NCBI GenBank assembly: GCA_012839145.1
Contig: DUNY01000004.1
Span: 1-21,853, forward strand
Length of the DNA: 21,853 nt
Source of the DNA: Thermoanaerobacterales bacterium
GTDB lineage: Bacteria > Bacillota > Thermosediminibacteria > Thermosediminibacterales > Tepidanaerobacteraceae
Direction of reading: 5' to 3'
In this document: one piece after another, positions 6,666 to 14,147 of the stretch
How the letters are laid out: the number at the start of each line of letters is the position of its first letter
Numbering within the stretch: position 1 is the stretch's first letter
Notes under the pieces: generated by a model
The model's input: the letters and a program-made list of their open reading frames with translations, nothing else
Databases searched by the model: none
Told to the model about the DNA's origin: nothing
Position numbers and translations under genes: made by a program

Positions 6666-6735
6666 GTCATCCCGAAGGCTTTGCCTGAAGGATCTTGTTT
6701 AAGATTCCTCTGTCGCTTTGCTCCCTCGGAATGAC
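6666..6735. repeat. Dispersed palindromic repeat, copy 1
   Basis: The unit opens with GTCATCCCGAAGG and closes with CCTCGGAATGAC, near-inverted ends around an internal AGGATCTT...AAGATTCCT palindrome. This is the widespread GTCATTCTGA...TCAGAATGAC type of intergenic repeat found in many Firmicutes and Proteobacteria. It can fold into a long hairpin in either strand. Confidence 0.75.
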
Positions 6736-6771
6736 GAAAAATGCTTTCGTTTATCGTGGAGTGGAAACACG

Positions 6772-6855
6772 TGGGAATTCTGAATGAAACGAAGTGGAAT
6801 GAAGAATCCTAAAAGCCGCTCTAACATTAGATTCTTCGATATCGCTCAGAATGAC
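6772..6855. repeat. Dispersed palindromic repeat, copy 2
   Basis: A second, more diverged unit of the same class: its left end is eroded (GGGAATTCTGAATG), then comes GTGGAATGAAGAATCC, and the right half runs AGATTCTTCGATATCG to CTCAGAATGAC. Thirty-six bases separate it from copy 1. Head-to-tail pairs of such repeats are common between genes. Confidence 0.7.
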
Positions 6856-7132
6856 GGGTTTTATTATTTGCCATAATGTTTCACTTTTTCAGAGGCTTCC
6901 TAGGCACTAAGTTATTGAGTTATTGAAAATCCAGCAATAAACTCCAAGCTGTTGAAAAGGATCAGCAGCCTTTTTGTAGTCCAAAACTTAAGCAAAATGG
7001 TAAAATCATGCGATTTTAGTGGACAAATTAACCACCATACCCTTTATTTAAACAATTTAAACAAAATCTGTATAATTAGGCACTTGTTAAACTTGAAAAG
7101 GGGACTGCCGTTGTAATAAGGATATTTACGGT
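6856..7132. other. Intergenic stretch with no gene seen
   Basis: Between the palindromic repeats and the promoter of the CAP-domain gene I see no credible reading frame. The sequence is AT-rich. A weak foldback, AAAAGG...CCTTTT (about 6956-6976) followed by a T run, might act as a terminator for the protease gene, but the stem is short. Nothing else stands out. Confidence 0.5.
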
Positions 7133-7162
7133 TTGTCGAATTCAGTGGAAAAATTATATAAT
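7133..7162 (+). promoter_or_regulatory. Sigma-A-like promoter of the CAP-domain gene
   Basis: TTGTCG (7133-7138, 4/6) is followed after 18 bases by TATAAT (7157-7162, 6/6). It lies about 80 bases before the start codon, with a good ribosome binding site (GAAGGAGGCAG) in between. Confidence 0.6.
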
Positions 7163-7240
7163 ACTCATACCGCGGGATTATAGTTTCTGCAAACTTACTT
7201 AAAAACCCTGTGGGAAATCTTTTGAAGGAGGCAGTAAAAA

Positions 7241-7966
7241 ATGCAACATATTCACAAAAAAATAACGGCCGTACTTCTTCTGGTCTTTGTGATGGCTCTG
7301 CCGGGTGTTGCCGGTGCAGCAACTTACTATAATGTTAAATTCACAATAAACGGCCAAACTGAAACTTTAAGGGTTCCCATCGATTTAAACTCTATTGCAG
7401 AGGATTCTACAACGACCTTCAGATTTGTTTACACCTATAAAGACGGAAAATGGATATTGACTTCTAAAAGAGGCTCTTTCCCCGGTAAAACGGAGCCGGT
7501 AAAAACTCCGTCAGCACCCCCGGCTAATAAACCAAGTGAACCGCCGAAGCAAACACCAAGTGTCCCTGAAGTAAAAAGCCTTTCCGCCGATGAAAACAAG
7601 ATGTTGGAATTGATGAATGCTGAAAGAAAAAAAGCAGGCCTCAAGCCCCTTGAAAATGATATGAGGCTTGTAGATCTTTCACGTAAAAAGAGCAAAGACA
7701 TGATTGATAAAAACTACTTTGGCCATACATCTCCTACATATGGAACACCCTTTGATGCACTTAAAAACAACGGCATTACCTATAGATACGCCGGTGAGAA
7801 CCTAGCAGGAGCTCCTACCGTTGAGCGTGCCCACACTGGGCTTATGAACAGCCCGGGCCACCGTGCCAATATATTAAACCCCAACTTTACCCACATTGGT
7901 ATCGGTATAGTTGACGGGGGCCCCTATGGCAAGATGTATACACAGACTTTTATCGGAATCAAATAA
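7241..7966 (+). CDS. Secreted CAP (SCP/PR1, YkwD-like) domain protein
   Basis: An N-terminal signal peptide (basic start QHIHKK, hydrophobic AVLLLVFVMALPGVAG, likely cut after AGA near residue 26) leads to a short beta-rich segment. A proline-rich linker (about residues 84-115) and a C-terminal CAP domain (about 118-241) follow. Diagnostic CAP motifs are MNAERKKAGL, FGHTSP, YAGENLAGAP and the MNSPGHRANILNPNFTHIGIGI block. Bacterial CAP proteins of this type are exported and often appear in spore coats or the cell wall; their activity is mostly unknown. GAAGGAGG lies directly upstream of ATG 7241. It stands alone between its own promoter and a strong terminator. The identity of the domain is secure; the role is not. 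Confidence 0.93.
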   Translation: MQHIHKKITAVLLLVFVMALPGVAGAATYYNVKFTINGQTETLRVPIDLNSIAEDSTTTFRFVYTYKDGKWILTSKRGSFPGKTEPVKTPSAPPANKPSEPPKQTPSVPEVKSLSADENKMLELMNAERKKAGLKPLENDMRLVDLSRKKSKDMIDKNYFGHTSPTYGTPFDALKNNGITYRYAGENLAGAPTVERAHTGLMNSPGHRANILNPNFTHIGIGIVDGGPYGKMYTQTFIGIK

Positions 7967-8014
7967 AAACCAGGAAACTGTGGAAACTGTGGATAACTTA
8001 ACTAAACAGCATCT

Positions 8015-8043
8015 GTTGGGCTCTTTGAGCCCAACTTTTTTTG
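8015..8043 (+). terminator. Rho-independent terminator of the CAP-domain gene
   Basis: A perfect 9-bp stem GTTGGGCTC (8015-8023) / GAGCCCAAC (8027-8035) with a TTT loop is followed by eight T residues. Confidence 0.93.
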
Positions 8044-8058
8044 TTTCTTTTAATTACG

Positions 8059-8116
8059 AAAAAAGGGCTGCTGCACTGCGAAACATATGAAGAAATGTGC
8101 AAAAGCCCCTTTTTTA
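8059..8116. terminator. Second, possibly bidirectional terminator hairpin
   Basis: AAAAAAGGGCT (8059-8069) pairs with AGCCCCTTTTTT (8104-8115), with one bulged C. An inner TGCAC (8072-8076) / GTGCA (8097-8101) extends the arm. A-rich and T-rich flanks would allow termination from either side. It insulates the DnaA-box cluster from the gene before it. Confidence 0.65.
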
Positions 8117-8344
8117 TAAATTAATGTGAATAACTTACATTATTTGTGGATTTTATGTGGATAACCTGTTGACAATGTGGATAAACCAGGACACTTCAAT
8201 ATTTTAGACTGACCGCATAGTATTTTAATATTTTCTCCACATCACCTTTTTTATTTGAGCTCATATTATATTATTGAGGATACTATACATTGTAAAACTG
8301 TGCATCGAAACCTGAAAATACGTAAGGAAAAAGGAGGGTGGCGT

Positions 8345-8653
8345 ATGATAATTCTTGTATTTATTATTTTTATCGGAATTGTCTCAGTGGTGTTTTATTT
8401 ATTTTTGAGAGGGCTGTTTGAAGACAACTCGTGTAATGTGCCTGATTTACAAGGAAAAGAGACGATTACGCCTCTGCTGCCCAAAGAAGAAACCTTGGAA
8501 GACAAAGCGCAGTCAAAAAAAAGTGAGCTTGAGGAAATCATTTCCAAGGAGAAAGAACAGCCCATTATGACCGTAGAGGTTTTGGAAACCACAGAGCCTC
8601 ATTTAAAAGAAACCACAGTCCTGAATGTAGATTTGGAGGAAGAACAAGATTAG
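8345..8653 (+). CDS. Small single-pass membrane protein with acidic tail, function unknown
   Basis: The protein has 102 residues: one N-terminal hydrophobic helix (IILVFIIFIGIVSVVFYLFL, about residues 2-21), then a highly charged, Glu/Lys-rich tail with low complexity. No known motif is recognised. The start is ATG 8345, 6 bases after AAGGAGGG (8331-8338); the upstream TTG 8255 of the open frame has no support. The tail lacks Cys pairs apart from one Cys (NSCNVPD) and probably faces the outside or the spore envelope lumen, but the topology is a guess. It lies between the DnaA-box cluster and a SPOCS-LysM gene with its own candidate promoter, so co-regulation is uncertain. It may be a lineage-specific sporulation membrane protein. 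Confidence 0.7.
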   Translation: MIILVFIIFIGIVSVVFYLFLRGLFEDNSCNVPDLQGKETITPLLPKEETLEDKAQSKKSELEEIISKEKEQPIMTVEVLETTEPHLKETTVLNVDLEEEQD

Positions 8654-8693
8654 ATAAGATTCAATCATAATTAGTATTTTTTTTATGTGTAAC

Positions 8694-8718
8694 ATATTTG
8701 GCAAGCTTCACATATATT
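8694..8718 (+). promoter_or_regulatory. Candidate sigma-E promoter of the SPOCS-LysM gene
   Basis: ATATT (8694-8698) resembles the sigma-E -35 core and CATATATT (8711-8718) resembles its -10 (CATACAnT, 7 of the 8 bases allowing the free position). The gap of 12 bases is slightly short of the usual 13-15. A mother-cell sigma factor would suit the product. There is no good sigma-A promoter in this gap. Confidence 0.35.
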
Positions 8719-8759
8719 ATAAGAGTAAGATGCGCATAATTAGGGAAAGGAGGATTTAA

Positions 8760-10403
8760 ATGGGTGTAATATTGACAAAAGAACTGGTCAGGGTTGACCA
8801 GGTGGTTGGCGAAGATAAAACCCAAGCGATTGTGGAAGGTACAATAATGTTGCCTGACGGAAAACCGGATATAGAACGGGTAATATCGGTGGATGCCACC
8901 CTTGACACCGAAAGCTTGGTTACAAATATTCTCGACGCCAAAATAGGCAAGGTCATAGTTGAGGGAAATATCGACGTAAATGCCATGTATGTAGCAAATG
9001 TGCCTGAGGGTCAACCACAGCAGCCGGTTCATTTTGTAGAGGGGCAAGTTGACTTCAGCTTTTTTGTGAAGATTCCCGGTGTCAGAAAGGATATGGATGT
9101 CAGAGTTAGGGCCAAAATTGAGCATATTCAGCACAGCTTCGATCCCAATCGTCCCAGGGAAATCAAGGTAAGGATTATTGTCATGTTCTTCGTAAAAGTA
9201 ACTCGGCGGGTGGAAATTGAAATTGTTATCGATGCTACCGGACCTGCAGATCTCCAGGTGCTTAAAAAGACCTTACGTATCGAAGATGTCATAGGGGAAG
9301 CCCGGGCCCAGAACATAGTCAAAAGTGATGTGGGTGTGCCCGAAGAAAAACCTGATATTGAGCAGATAATAAAGGTTGAGGCAGAAGCCCGAGAAATAAC
9401 TACCAAGATTATTAAAAATAAAATCATCATCGAGGGTGTACTGGAAGTTGGAATCCTGTATGTGGCTATAGCACCGGAGGGGCAACCCAGGCAGCCAGTG
9501 CATTTTATGGAGGCGGAGATACCCTTTACCCAATTTGTTGAGATTCCCGGTGCGGAAGAAGGTATGGCAAAATTTGTCCGGGTGGAAGTGGAACATATTA
9601 AAGGCCGCCGGAAAGATGGTAGAACAGTAACCGTAGAAGCTATTTTGAAGATAAAGGCAAAGGTATTTGAGACTAAGATTATGCAGATTGTCATTGATGT
9701 TTTCAGCCCCTCCGAGGAACTTGAAGTTGAAAAAACTCGTTTGAAGCTGGATCAAGTTATTGGAGAAGATGAAAACGAGATTGTCATAAAAGATACGCTA
9801 ACAGTGCCCGAAGAAAAACCCGATATTGAGCAGATTTACAAAACCAATTGCAAGGCAAGAGTCACCGAAGCCCGAATTATCGACAGCAAAGTTATCGTAG
9901 AAGGTGTACTTACACTGGAAACCCTTTATGTGGCAGATGTTCCCGAGGGAGAGCCCCAGCAGCCTCTGCATTTTATGGAACATGAGGTGGATTTCACTAC
10001 CTTTGTTGAAATTCCAGGTGCTGAAGAAGACATGATGCTTGACTTTGATGTATTGGTGGAGCACTGCTCTTCATCCACAATACCAAATGAACCTCGGCGG
10101 TTTGAAGTCAGGGCGGTTTTAGGTCTCTTCGCAAAAGTCACTCAAATGATTGAAATTGATATTGTTGTAAATGTAATAGAGCCGGAAGAAGAGGAAAAGG
10201 AAGAAAAAGAGGAGAAGAAAGAGGAAAAGAAGAAAGAAGAAGAAAAACCTGCCATGACCATATACATCGTTCAAAAGGGAGACACTCTATGGCTTATAGC
10301 CAAGAGATACAATGTTACAGTGGAATCCATAGTGTCCGCCAATAACATCACAAATCCCGACGCTATTATGCCCGGGCAGCAGCTGGTCATACCAAGAATG
10401 TAA
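8760..10403 (+). CDS. Three SPOCS (DUF3794) repeats plus C-terminal LysM; SipL-like spore envelope protein
   Basis: The protein is built from three tandem copies of a domain of about 157-161 residues. Each copy repeats the same signposts: KPDIE, then VEG, then LYVA..PEG.P.QP.HFME, then FVEIPGA. The KPDIE motifs lie at about nucleotides 8862, 9348 and 9819. An extremely charged Glu/Lys linker follows (about residues 475-497), then a single LysM domain (YIVQKGDTLWLIAKRYNV...PGQQLVIP, residues 500-547). SPOCS plus LysM is the layout of C. difficile SipL, which binds the coat-basement ATPase SpoIVA through LysM, and the length of 547 residues is close. Other clostridial coat proteins share the layout, so the orthology is not certain. 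The ribosome binding site AAAGGAGGA is strong. It is a monocistronic unit with its own terminator. Confidence 0.88.
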   Translation: MGVILTKELVRVDQVVGEDKTQAIVEGTIMLPDGKPDIERVISVDATLDTESLVTNILDAKIGKVIVEGNIDVNAMYVANVPEGQPQQPVHFVEGQVDFSFFVKIPGVRKDMDVRVRAKIEHIQHSFDPNRPREIKVRIIVMFFVKVTRRVEIEIVIDATGPADLQVLKKTLRIEDVIGEARAQNIVKSDVGVPEEKPDIEQIIKVEAEAREITTKIIKNKIIIEGVLEVGILYVAIAPEGQPRQPVHFMEAEIPFTQFVEIPGAEEGMAKFVRVEVEHIKGRRKDGRTVTVEAILKIKAKVFETKIMQIVIDVFSPSEELEVEKTRLKLDQVIGEDENEIVIKDTLTVPEEKPDIEQIYKTNCKARVTEARIIDSKVIVEGVLTLETLYVADVPEGEPQQPLHFMEHEVDFTTFVEIPGAEEDMMLDFDVLVEHCSSSTIPNEPRRFEVRAVLGLFAKVTQMIEIDIVVNVIEPEEEEKEEKEEKKEEKKKEEEKPAMTIYIVQKGDTLWLIAKRYNVTVESIVSANNITNPDAIMPGQQLVIPRM

Positions 10404-10416
10404 AAATACTTTTTCC

Positions 10417-10441
10417 AAATCCCGCAACTGCGGGATTTTTA
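10417..10441 (+). terminator. Rho-independent terminator of the SPOCS-LysM gene
   Basis: The stem AAATCCCGC (10417-10425) / GCGGGATTT (10430-10438) has a 4-base loop and a T run. Confidence 0.9.
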
Positions 10442-10557
10442 TATGTGAAACCCTTCAATTAGACCGGGAGTTCTGTATAAATAAAGAGCTACCTCTTGTA
10501 GGTGGGTAAATTTTTGTTTTGCAAAAAAAGGGGGATAATAACTCTGAGGTGATGGTT

Positions 10558-11370
10558 TTGGGGGAAAAATCCAAAGGGTATTTATTATTGATTGGGGGAG
10601 CCGAAGATAAAAATCGCGATTGTAAAATATTGGAAAAGGTGGTGAATCTTTCCGGTGAAAGCAAAGCTTGCCTTACCGTCATCACTGTGGCTACGACCAG
10701 GCCCGAACAGGTGGGGGGCGATTATGTGAGGTTTTTTTCCCGTTTGGGAGTAAAAGATGTGGTAGCCCTTGACATAAAGACCCGACAGGAAGCCCAAAAG
10801 GATTATATTGCCGAGAGAATTGAAAAATCCACCGGCATCTTTTTCACCGGGGGTGATCAACTGCGCATTACAAGTCTGCTTGGGGGAAGCAGGTTTTACC
10901 ACGCCCTTCATGATGCTTATAAAAAAGGGGTGGTTTTATGCGGGACCAGTGCCGGAGCCTCAGTTATGAGTGATACCATGATAGTGGAAGGCGACGGCAA
11001 CCAGACTCCAGCCGGTAGCTTGATAAACATGGCCCCGGGTATGGGACTTTTAGAAGAGGTTGTAGTGGATCAGCATTTTGCTCAGCGAGGCCGAATAGGC
11101 CGACTGCTTACCGCAGTAGCTTGCAATCCCTACGTATTAGGAGTGGGCATCGATGAGGATACCGCTATACTTATAAACCCAAAGGCCGTATTTACAGTTG
11201 AAGGGTCCGGCACCGTTACGGTAATTGATGGAAGTGCCGTAGAATATACCAATGTATCGGAACTTGCACCGGGAGAACCGCTGGCCATGTTTAATGCTAA
11301 GATTCACGTACTTTCACCGGGGACAAGCTTTGACCTTAGCACTCGTAGGCCCTTTCCTGAGGAATCTTGA
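10558..11370 (+). CDS. cphB: Cyanophycinase (peptidase S51)
   Basis: Cyanophycinase cleaves the storage polymer cyanophycin (multi-L-arginyl-poly-L-aspartate) into beta-Asp-Arg dipeptides in the cytoplasm. Family S51 hallmarks are present: LLLIGGAEDK at the N-terminus, FTGGDQLRI, the nucleophile elbow CGTSAGASVM (Ser131), and DQHFAQRGRIGRL. I prefer the TTG at 10558: GAGGTGAT (10546-10553) matches the extended anti-Shine-Dalgarno and is correctly spaced only for this codon. ATG 10552 lies on top of that site, so it is less likely. The length of 270 residues is normal. It precedes cyanophycin synthetase by 58 bases, with no terminator between them, so synthesis and breakdown of the polymer are probably expressed together. 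Confidence 0.93.
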   Translation: MGEKSKGYLLLIGGAEDKNRDCKILEKVVNLSGESKACLTVITVATTRPEQVGGDYVRFFSRLGVKDVVALDIKTRQEAQKDYIAERIEKSTGIFFTGGDQLRITSLLGGSRFYHALHDAYKKGVVLCGTSAGASVMSDTMIVEGDGNQTPAGSLINMAPGMGLLEEVVVDQHFAQRGRIGRLLTAVACNPYVLGVGIDEDTAILINPKAVFTVEGSGTVTVIDGSAVEYTNVSELAPGEPLAMFNAKIHVLSPGTSFDLSTRRPFPEES

Positions 11371-11428
11371 ATAGACATTTTATAAATGGAAACCATATTT
11401 AGGAAAGATAAAATCAGGGAGGATTAAT

Positions 11429-14050
11429 ATGGAAATTGTAGAGATAAGGGCCATGGATGGTCCCAACATCTACAGCCCAAAATCGATCATAAAAATGACG
11501 GTTGATGTAAAAGAACTGGAGAATGTGGCTACACGGGAGATTCCGGGATTTAACAAAGCACTGCTATCATATCTTCCGGGGCTTTCAGACCATAAATGCT
11601 GCTTTAACCGACCTGGCGGATTTTTGATTCGACTGGAGGAAGGGACCTACTTTCCCCATGTGTTGGAACATGTGGCTATTGAGCTCTTAAACCTTTCAGG
11701 TCAGGATATAAATTTCGGTAAGGCTAGGCGACTCAAGGGAAGTGTTTACAATGTAGTTTTTCGCTATGAAGAAAAAAATTCAGCACTTCGAGCCGCTTCT
11801 ATGGCAGTAGAGCTTTTGGAGGCTATCCTGGACGGCATCCCTATAAATATTGAAGCTTGGATTTTTAAGTTAAGGGAAATAGCTGAAAGCAGTCATTTGG
11901 GACCTAGCACACAAGCCATAGTCGATGAGGTGAAGAAAATGGGTATTCCTATAACCCGTATAGGGGAAGGCAGTTTTTTAATATTCGGTTACGGTGCATC
12001 CCAAAAACGCATTCAAGCCACTATCAGCCAAAATACAGGCTGCCTTTCAGTGGACATAGCCTGTGACAAGATGCTGACCAAAGAACTTTTATCAATTTGC
12101 GGAATCCCAGTGCCTTACGGCAAAATCGTCCATACTGAAGCTGAAGCGGTCAAAGCCGCCCAAAATATAGGTTACCCGGTGGTGGTAAAACCACAGAACG
12201 GAAACCAAGGCAAGGGTGTAAGCTTAAATCTTAAAAAAAACCATGAGGTTGTCAATGCCTTCAATCTGGCAAAAACCTATTCACATAAAATTATGGTAGA
12301 AAGACAAATCCGAGGCCGCCATTATCGGGTGTTGGTGGTAAACGGCAGATTTTGCTGCGCAGCGGAGCGGATTCCGGCTCATGTAATAGGTGACGGTGTG
12401 TCCAGCATTACACAACTGGTAGACATGGTTAATCAGGACCCCCTCAGGGGTGAATACCACGAAAAAGCTCTGACAAAAATAAAAATTGATCCAATCGTCA
12501 AAAATGTATTAGCCCGCTCTGGTTATACACTGGATTCGGTACCTCCCAAAGGTAAATTCGTTGTTTTAAGAGAAAACGGAAACTTAAGTACCGGCGGTAC
12601 CGCCATGGATGTTACTGATGAGGTGTGTTTAGAAAACAAGCATCTGGCAGAGAAAGTTGCGAAAGTTATTGGGCTGGACATAGCAGGAATTGATATTACT
12701 ATCGAACATATAAGCATTCCCTTGGAAAAAAGCCGAGGGGCCGTAATAGAAGTAAATGCAGCTCCGGGTATAAGAATGCATCTTTATCCGTCCATAGGAA
12801 AATCCAGACCTGCAGCAAAGGCCATAGCCCACATGTTGTTTGCCCAAGGGCCTCCAACTTTTCCTTTGGTGGCAGTTACCGGTACTAACGGCAAAACCAC
12901 CACCGTTAGAATGCTAAACCACATTCTTACCACATCAGGCCTTAAAGTGGGCATGACATGTACCGATGGCGTATATATAAACAATCACTGCATAAAGACC
13001 GGAGATCGCAGCGGCCCCGAAAGTGCGCGCATGGTGCTTCTTGATCCCACTGTAGAAGCGGCAGTGTTTGAAGTTGCAAGAGGAGGTCTTATCAGGTCCG
13101 GTCTTGCCTATGAAAAGGCAGATGTAGGTATCATTACAAATATAACGGAAGACCATCTGGGTCTTGATGGAATCCAGACTTTGGAGGATTTAGCTTTCGT
13201 AAAATCCCTTGTGGCGGAACAGGTGATAAACACCGGATATGCAGTGCTCAATGCTGATGATCCTAAGACTATGGAAGTGGTAAAACGACTTAAAGGCCAG
13301 GTGATATTTTTCAGCTTACAGGAGGAGAATCTAATTCTAAGAAAACATCTGAGTCAAGGAGGCCGCGGCGTCTATGTAAAAAACAGTGTAATTTACCTGG
13401 AGCAGCAAGGCAAAATTCAAAGTCTCGTGAAGGTAAAGGATTTGCCTTGCACTTTAAAAGGCCGTGCTCGCCATAACCTACAAAATGCCTTAGCTGCCAC
13501 CGCTGGAGCTTGGGGCCTTAATATTTCTTCCAAAGTAATTGCCAAGGCGTTAAAAGAATTTCACTGTGATGGAAAACAAAATCCCGGTCGCATGAATATA
13601 ATTTCCCTTGAAGATATAACCATAATGCTGGATTACGGCCATAATGTAAAAAGCCTTGAAGCCATAATAAACACGGGAAAATTACTGAGACCCTTACGCA
13701 TGGTGGGTGTTATTGGGAGCCCCGGCGATCGCCGGAATCAGGATATAATTACACTGGGGTCTGTGGCCGGCAAAGGTTTCCACCGTCTTATAATAAAGGA
13801 AGATGAAAATCTCAGAGGTCGTAGCCCGGGAGAAGTTGCGTCACTTCTGGCAAAAGGCGCTCTTGAAGCAGGACTTAAGCGGGACAAAATTGATATTATA
13901 TTAAAAGAGGAGGAAGCCATAACTGAAAGCTTGGCAAATGCCGTAGAAGGAGACCTTGTAATTATCTTCTATGAAAACTATGAAAAATCATTAAAGTCTA
14001 TAAACAGTGCAATGGCAGGTATAAAACGAGCTTTGGTCCTGCCGGTTTGA
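11429..14050 (+). CDS. cphA: Cyanophycin synthetase
   Basis: CphA builds cyanophycin from aspartate and arginine without ribosomes, using two ATP-dependent active sites. The 873 residues match the family length. The order is an N-terminal CphA domain (about 1-160), an ATP-grasp domain that adds Asp (about 165-475, with YPVVVKPQNGNQGKGVSL and the Mg-binding EVNAAPG), and a Mur-ligase-like domain that adds Arg (P-loop VTGTNGKTTT near residue 482, NITEDHLGLDG, and LDYGHN towards the end). GGGAGGA precedes ATG 11429. Everything needed for catalysis seems intact. The pair with cphB indicates a working nitrogen/carbon reserve. Cyanophycin made by non-cyanobacterial CphA, including from Desulfitobacterium, is established. 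Confidence 0.96.
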   Translation: MEIVEIRAMDGPNIYSPKSIIKMTVDVKELENVATREIPGFNKALLSYLPGLSDHKCCFNRPGGFLIRLEEGTYFPHVLEHVAIELLNLSGQDINFGKARRLKGSVYNVVFRYEEKNSALRAASMAVELLEAILDGIPINIEAWIFKLREIAESSHLGPSTQAIVDEVKKMGIPITRIGEGSFLIFGYGASQKRIQATISQNTGCLSVDIACDKMLTKELLSICGIPVPYGKIVHTEAEAVKAAQNIGYPVVVKPQNGNQGKGVSLNLKKNHEVVNAFNLAKTYSHKIMVERQIRGRHYRVLVVNGRFCCAAERIPAHVIGDGVSSITQLVDMVNQDPLRGEYHEKALTKIKIDPIVKNVLARSGYTLDSVPPKGKFVVLRENGNLSTGGTAMDVTDEVCLENKHLAEKVAKVIGLDIAGIDITIEHISIPLEKSRGAVIEVNAAPGIRMHLYPSIGKSRPAAKAIAHMLFAQGPPTFPLVAVTGTNGKTTTVRMLNHILTTSGLKVGMTCTDGVYINNHCIKTGDRSGPESARMVLLDPTVEAAVFEVARGGLIRSGLAYEKADVGIITNITEDHLGLDGIQTLEDLAFVKSLVAEQVINTGYAVLNADDPKTMEVVKRLKGQVIFFSLQEENLILRKHLSQGGRGVYVKNSVIYLEQQGKIQSLVKVKDLPCTLKGRARHNLQNALAATAGAWGLNISSKVIAKALKEFHCDGKQNPGRMNIISLEDITIMLDYGHNVKSLEAIINTGKLLRPLRMVGVIGSPGDRRNQDIITLGSVAGKGFHRLIIKEDENLRGRSPGEVASLLAKGALEAGLKRDKIDIILKEEEAITESLANAVEGDLVIIFYENYEKSLKSINSAMAGIKRALVLPV

Positions 14051-14088
14051 TGTATTTTTTTCGAACCGGCAGGATTTTAAGTTTTTTT
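14038..14088 (+). terminator. Terminator overlapping the cphA stop codon
   Basis: CCTGCCGGTT (14038-14047) pairs perfectly with AACCGGCAGG (14064-14073), with a 16-base loop, followed by T-rich sequence. The left arm is the last coding sequence of cphA. Confidence 0.8.
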
Positions 14089-14147
14089 GTGAAATATATA
14101 TTAAAGAGCGTCATATTTATCATTCTTTTTTGAGAGGGGAAAACCTG

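Larger units (their letters stand above)
7979..8184 (-). promoter_or_regulatory. Cluster of DnaA-box sequences
   Basis: TGTGGATAA, the reverse complement of the DnaA box TTATCCACA, occurs perfectly at 7988-7996, 8156-8164 and 8176-8184. TGTGAATAA at 8125-8133 fits the relaxed consensus TTATNCACA. Two 7/9 matches lie at 7979-7987 and 8145-8153. All point the same way. The four boxes after the terminators start at 8125, 8145, 8156 and 8176, that is 20, 11 and 20 bases apart, close to whole turns of the helix. AT-rich sequence follows (about 8195-8255). Clusters of DnaA boxes away from oriC are known in B. subtilis and regulate initiation or nearby genes. Confidence 0.8.

Noticed and set aside
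6666..6855. CRISPR array
   Set aside because: Only two diverged palindromic units of about 70-85 bases, with no regular short spacers and no cas genes.
7979..8260. Reading the DnaA-box cluster as the chromosomal origin oriC
   Set aside because: dnaA, dnaN and the other usual origin neighbours are absent. A cluster outside the origin is the safer reading; GC skew over the genome would decide.
8255..8344. N-terminal extension of the small membrane protein from TTG 8255
   Set aside because: There is no ribosome binding site before it, while AAGGAGGG is ideally placed for ATG 8345.
9128..9694. Long antisense open frame inside the SPOCS-LysM gene
   Set aside because: It mirrors the codon pattern of a clearly conserved repeat protein, is rich in Ser/Thr/Ile as shadows are, and has no ribosome binding site.
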